Of a DNA stretch of 10,941 nt, positions 8,312 to 10,941 are shown piece after piece (position 1 is the first letter of the stretch; every line of letters begins with the position of its first letter). This stretch comes from Nitrososphaera sp. GTDB lineage: Archaea; Thermoproteota; Nitrososphaeria; Nitrososphaerales; Nitrososphaeraceae. The notes below the pieces were generated by a model that saw only the letters and a list, made by a program, of their open reading frames with translations, did not search any database and was not told the DNA's origin. The translations under genes were made by a program, and so were the position numbers. The stretch spans positions 1-10,941 of the forward strand of contig JAICVG010000008.1 in NCBI GenBank assembly GCA_025935445.1, read 5' to 3'.

Positions 8312-8913
8312 GTGGGAAGGAGCAGGTAAACATTCAACTGTTCCACAGGTGGGACATGAGCAATATCGAAATAAACGATCCCGGCCTCAAATCTGTCATT
8401 AATCTAAAGCCGGCCGTCATCCCAGTCACGTTTGGTAGGCACGAGCACCAGCGCTTGAAGAAAGCAGAAGTCAATATTGTCGAGCGTCTGGCAAACAAGA
8501 TGATGCACTTTGGCAAAAGGTATGCAAAGAACACCGGCAGAATGGGTGGCAAGAAGGCAAAGATGCTCAACATAATCAAAACAGCATTTGAAATCATATA
8601 CCTTGAAACTGGCAAAAACCCTGTAGATCTACTGGTAAGAGCAATCGAGAACTCTTCACCAAACGAGGACACAACTCGCATCGTATATGGTGGTGTCGTC
8701 TACCATGTATCTGTTGATGTAGCTCCGCTGCGCAGAGTCGACCTTGCACTTCGCTTTATTGCAGAAGGTGTAAGGGAATCAACATATTCAAGCCTGCAGA
8801 CCATAGAAGAGGCACTTGTCAAGGAAATCCTCCTGGCTGCCAATAACGACATGGCAAGCCACGCGATCAAGAAAAAGAACGAGCAAGAAAGAATCGCAAT
8901 GGCTTCAAGGTGA
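8308..8913 (+). CDS. rps7: 30S ribosomal protein S7 (uS7)
   Basis: Small-subunit head protein that binds 16S rRNA, nucleates head assembly and lines the exit site. It has 201 residues, within the archaeal range (longer than bacterial S7 because of an N-terminal extension). The start at ATG 8308 keeps the archaeal N-terminal block [19 protein letters not shown]. The core follows: [25 protein letters not shown] to about residue 84, then [16 protein letters not shown], then [22 protein letters not shown], and a charged C-terminal helix ending [18 protein letters not shown] at 8293-8296, 11 bases before the start, is a possible ribosome-binding site. The gene shares ATGA with rps12. It is the last gene of the block; tuf and rps10, which follow rps7 in many archaea, do not follow here. 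Confidence 0.97.
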   Translation: MSGKEQVNIQLFHRWDMSNIEINDPGLKSVINLKPAVIPVTFGRHEHQRLKKAEVNIVERLANKMMHFGKRYAKNTGRMGGKKAKMLNIIKTAFEIIYLETGKNPVDLLVRAIENSSPNEDTTRIVYGGVVYHVSVDVAPLRRVDLALRFIAEGVRESTYSSLQTIEEALVKEILLAANNDMASHAIKKKNEQERIAMASR

Positions 8914-8920
8914 GCAAGAG

Positions 8921-8997
8921 CTTTTTTCTTCTTCTTTTTACAGAATTTTTTGTGAATTAAGTCTTTTTGCTAGTATTGCGAAAAGTAATATTTTTTT
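8921..8997 (+). terminator. Multi-run oligo-T terminator region after rps7
   Basis: Starting 8 bases past the rps7 stop, the + strand carries successive T runs: 8922-8927, 8935-8939 (with TT pairs between), 8946-8951, 8963-8967 and 8991-8997. Archaeal RNA polymerase terminates at oligo-T on the non-template strand without needing a hairpin, and clusters of runs are typical at operon ends. A weak stem, AGTAA 8984-8988 with TTACT 8996-9000, surrounds the last run. This fits the end of the transcription/translation block. Confidence 0.6.
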
Positions 8998-9000
8998 ACT

Positions 9001-9379
9001 GTTTGTAGACCAAGCTTATGATGGATTTATGCTAAGCAGAATAGACTGTATTTATTTTTGTAACTGCACATTTTGTCTATATAGCATAATATTGCTGCTA
9101 ACTCCAGGATAATTAAAATTGGGCAAACATGGACTGTCATCCTTGGGGCAATATTGTTATCATCCTATGACTCAACTAATTATGGACTATGCCTCCCCTC
9201 GATACTAATATGATACCATTATTGAATACAGCCATATGCAGTAGCTTGACAGCAGGTCCAACTCTCTTATCTTATCATTCTGGAGTGATTGCTGCAACTT
9301 GATTGAAACAGGTTAGGCTGAGCTAAAGACACCCAAGTACTCGAGAAAGTTTCCTAAGCTCGGACATTAGATTATGAAT
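9001..9379. other. Intergenic stretch with no recognised gene
   Basis: I see no protein gene here. Open frames are under 30 codons from an ATG, lack a ribosome-binding site and match nothing I know. No tRNA T-arm, rRNA or CRISPR-like repeat is visible. Small structures present: GCTTA 9014-9018 with TAAGC 9033-9037; the palindromes CTATATAG (9077-9084) and CAATATTG (9149-9156); and CTGAGCT 9318-9324 with AGCTCGG 9357-9363 (7 pairs including one T-G, 32-base loop). The 9100-9360 part is less T-rich than the terminator region and is long for an archaeal spacer, so it could hold an unrecognised small RNA or the remains of a lost gene. Neither is demonstrated. Confidence 0.5.
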
Positions 9380-9388
9380 GATTAAATA
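9380..9388 (+). promoter_or_regulatory. TATA-like box of the second transcription unit
   Basis: GATTAAATA is the best TATA-like match upstream of the unknown gene. Archaeal transcription normally starts about 24-27 bases downstream of the box centre, here about 9409-9412. That is after GTG 9396 and just before ATG 9414, so the arrangement predicts a leaderless or nearly leaderless mRNA starting translation at 9414. Confidence 0.45.
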
Positions 9389-9413
9389 ACAATAGGTGGC
9401 AGAAGCCAGAGAA

Positions 9414-10547
9414 ATGAGCGGCAAGGATGAATTGATTTTTTCAAAGGAGGCTTTACTGAGGACCCATGCCGGCAAGGACATAATCAAGGCGAGAATGCTT
9501 CAAAGTAAGGGCTACAAGCAGTTCAACCACTACAAGGAAAAGACAGAGCAGGAATTTCCTAGCTTCGTGCAGCGATTCACCTTGTCCTTGCACAAAGCAG
9601 TAACTGCCGACAGTAATCCCTCCAGTACAATACACAAATTCGCCGAAGAGGTCAATTCACAGGAACTTGCCCTCTCCCACAGTAGTGTGCCAGATATCAA
9701 AAAGAGATTATCAAACCCTGACATTCTTGCAGACAGAGTCAGGCGCATACTAGATTCCAATTTTGTCAAGATGACGTTTCCGGTTTTCAACGCGCTTTAC
9801 GACGGCGCATCTAAATATTTTGGCGACAGTGTTTCTGAAGGAAAGAGAAAAGCCGTTATCGATGGACACATAATCGCGATTGATCTTTCAGAGCCCATGG
9901 ACAGGATAGTTGATAGGGACGAAGATCTGGAGTATCTTGACGATTACAAGTTCATGAACCCATACATACTTGCAATAGCGCGGACCAATATTGCTCAAGG
10001 AGGCGATGCAGTTCTGAAGGCTTTTGAAGAGGGCTTTCGCAATGCCAGAATCGGCCAGCACATAGATGTCAAGCTAAAGATGGAACCGGGATCAATCAAT
10101 GATGAAAACATGACTGAATGCTACAAGAAATACCGGGCAGTGATGGGGACTGCTGGTAGGAACATGGCACTCAATCGCCGCCCACTTTCTGATATTTTCC
10201 ATCTTGGCATGGCCAAGGCTGGCGAGTGTGTCGGCTGTGGCAATGAGATCGAAGACGCCATGAGGAACAACGAAGTCAAGATTCCTTCATGGCCGCTCTA
10301 CTTTACTGTCAATATGGGTAATGTCCAGCGCGGCTTCGAACTCACAATGGCAAAGAGCAATCTCTACCTGGATGAAGCAAAAATTGCGCTTGACATGCTG
10401 CCTGAGAACTTTCAGATAAAGCCTTTTTTAGAATTTCTTTTCTTGACTGTAAGTCACTATAATCAGTACTGGTATAACGAGTTTCTACACCGTGCGCCCT
10501 TTGGTGAATTCTACAAACAGATAGAAGAAGCTGTTGCAAGAAAATGA
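9414..10547 (+). CDS. Hypothetical protein of about 377 residues, coupled to rfcL
   Basis: I do not recognise this protein. The reading frame is long, its base composition resembles the neighbours, and it sits directly upstream of a core replication gene, so it is surely real. ATG 9414 is preferred because the TATA-like box at 9380-9388 would start transcription just before it; GTG 9396 would add six residues. No signal peptide or membrane segment is evident, so it is probably a soluble cytoplasmic protein. Features, numbered from 9414: a basic N-terminal third; a strongly acidic patch at 167-177 (DRDEDLEYLDD); one CxxC (C272, C275, in ECVGCGNEI), with C236 and H263 nearby as possible extra metal ligands; and an aromatic-rich C-terminal segment at 338-367. 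I see no Walker, helicase, nuclease or HTH motif. Its stop overlaps the first rfcL ATG in an ATGA. A role linked to replication or repair is only an inference from position. Confidence 0.85.
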   Translation: MSGKDELIFSKEALLRTHAGKDIIKARMLQSKGYKQFNHYKEKTEQEFPSFVQRFTLSLHKAVTADSNPSSTIHKFAEEVNSQELALSHSSVPDIKKRLSNPDILADRVRRILDSNFVKMTFPVFNALYDGASKYFGDSVSEGKRKAVIDGHIIAIDLSEPMDRIVDRDEDLEYLDDYKFMNPYILAIARTNIAQGGDAVLKAFEEGFRNARIGQHIDVKLKMEPGSINDENMTECYKKYRAVMGTAGRNMALNRRPLSDIFHLGMAKAGECVGCGNEIEDAMRNNEVKIPSWPLYFTVNMGNVQRGFELTMAKSNLYLDEAKIALDMLPENFQIKPFLEFLFLTVSHYNQYWYNEFLHRAPFGEFYKQIEEAVARK

Positions 10548-10941
10548 TAATGCTAATGTGGTCTGAAAAGCACAGGCCAAGGACAGTGCAAGAAATGGTG
10601 GGTAACGAGGATGCCCGCCTTGTTGCAATAAAGTGGTTAGCAGGCTGGGTGAGTGGCAGCAGACCGCTTCTATTGGTGGGCCCACCAGGCACGGGCAAGA
10701 CCACCCTTGTACACACACTCGCAAGGCAACTTGATTATGATGTGGTAGAAATGAATGCAAGCGACATACGCAACAAGGAAGCCCTGCAGACAAGAATAAC
10801 ACCAGTTTTTCAAAATACTGCAAACCTGATTGGGAAAAAGATAATGTTGTTCTTAGATGAGGTAGATGGCATTTCGGGCAGGGAGGACACGGGAGGTCTT
10901 GACACCCTTATCAATTTAATGAAAGAGCCAACCGTGCCAGT
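10544..10941 (+). CDS. rfcL: Replication factor C large subunit (clamp loader), 3'-truncated by window edge
   Basis: AAA+ ATPase subunit of the clamp loader that opens PCNA and places it on primer-template DNA. The first 132 complete codons are present. The family N-terminus WSEKHRPRTVQEMVGNEDAR follows the third of three closely spaced in-frame ATGs (10544, 10550, 10556). The Walker A motif GPPGTGKTT is at residues 46-54 (numbered from 10544), and Walker B IMLFLDEVD at 100-108 with D105 and E106. EMNASDIRNKEAL between them is typical of RFC. DEVDGI and the N-terminal form favour the large over the small subunit. ATG 10544 overlaps the upstream stop as ATGA, favouring coupled translation; ATG 10556 gives the most family-like N-terminus (MWSEKHRPR). 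No clear ribosome-binding site distinguishes them. The sensor, collar and PCNA-binding C-terminus lie outside the window. Confidence 0.95.
   Translation, partial: MIMLMWSEKHRPRTVQEMVGNEDARLVAIKWLAGWVSGSRPLLLVGPPGTGKTTLVHTLARQLDYDVVEMNASDIRNKEALQTRITPVFQNTANLIGKKIMLFLDEVDGISGREDTGGLDTLINLMKEPTVP

Noticed and set aside
8816..9112. A 98-codon + strand frame running from the end of rps7 into the spacer
   Set aside because: Its first third overlaps rps7 in another frame, and the rest translates the T-rich terminator into a Phe/Leu/Ser-rich string. The inner ATG at 9029 gives only 28 residues and has no ribosome-binding site.
9129..9170. Tiny open frame starting ATGGACTGT in the spacer
   Set aside because: Only 13 codons, with no ribosome-binding site and no known leader-peptide context.
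9285..9321. Possible C/D-box guide RNA: GTGATTG (9285-9291) as box C and CTGA (9318-9321) as box D
   Set aside because: Box C is degenerate against RTGATGA, there is no clear D' box, and four-letter CTGA is common. Not enough to call an RNA gene.
8914..9395. A tRNA, rRNA or CRISPR array in the spacer
   Set aside because: No GGTTCRA-type T-arm with matching stems, no rRNA-like conserved sequence, and no regularly spaced repeats were seen on either strand.
10342..10823. Two minus-strand open frames (124 and 112 codons) over the unknown gene and rfcL
   Set aside because: Antisense to a protein with clear Walker A and B motifs; the translations are Ser/Pro/Cys-rich nonsense.

Overview
The window comes from an archaeon, most likely an ammonia-oxidising thaumarchaeote (Nitrososphaera-like). 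The order rpoB-rpoA-rpl30e-nusA-rps12-rps7 is the classic archaeal RNA polymerase/ribosomal protein cluster. The largest polymerase subunit is one uninterrupted RpoA (A' and A'' joined), as in Thaumarchaeota and some relatives; most other archaea split it. Ribosome-binding sites of the GGTGA type, T-rich ends and a TATA-like promoter also fit an archaeon. The lineage call is inferred from gene content and recalled family features; no search was run.

Layout, all on the + strand. Positions 1-8913 are a tightly packed transcription/translation block: rpoB (5' end cut off by the window edge), rpoA, ribosomal protein L30e, NusA, ribosomal proteins uS12 and uS7. Most junctions have a gap of a few bases or an overlap. 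The exception is a 100-base gap before nusA, which holds a TATA-like sequence, a short direct repeat and a small hairpin. Downstream of rps7 lie a series of oligo-T runs (a likely terminator) and about 380 further bases in which I recognise no gene. A second unit follows: an unrecognised protein of about 377 residues with a TATA-like box just upstream, then the start of rfcL (replication factor C large subunit), which overlaps it by four bases and runs off the window.

The first block makes the catalytic core of RNA polymerase, an elongation-factor-like RNA-binding protein (NusA) and three ribosomal proteins. The second block makes a clamp-loader subunit for DNA replication, apparently translated together with the unknown protein.

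Most of the window is ordinary core genome. I found no mobile element, CRISPR array, tRNA or rRNA, and no convincing undescribed system. The items most worth following up are the unknown gene coupled to rfcL, its possible leaderless start, and the structured leader in front of nusA.
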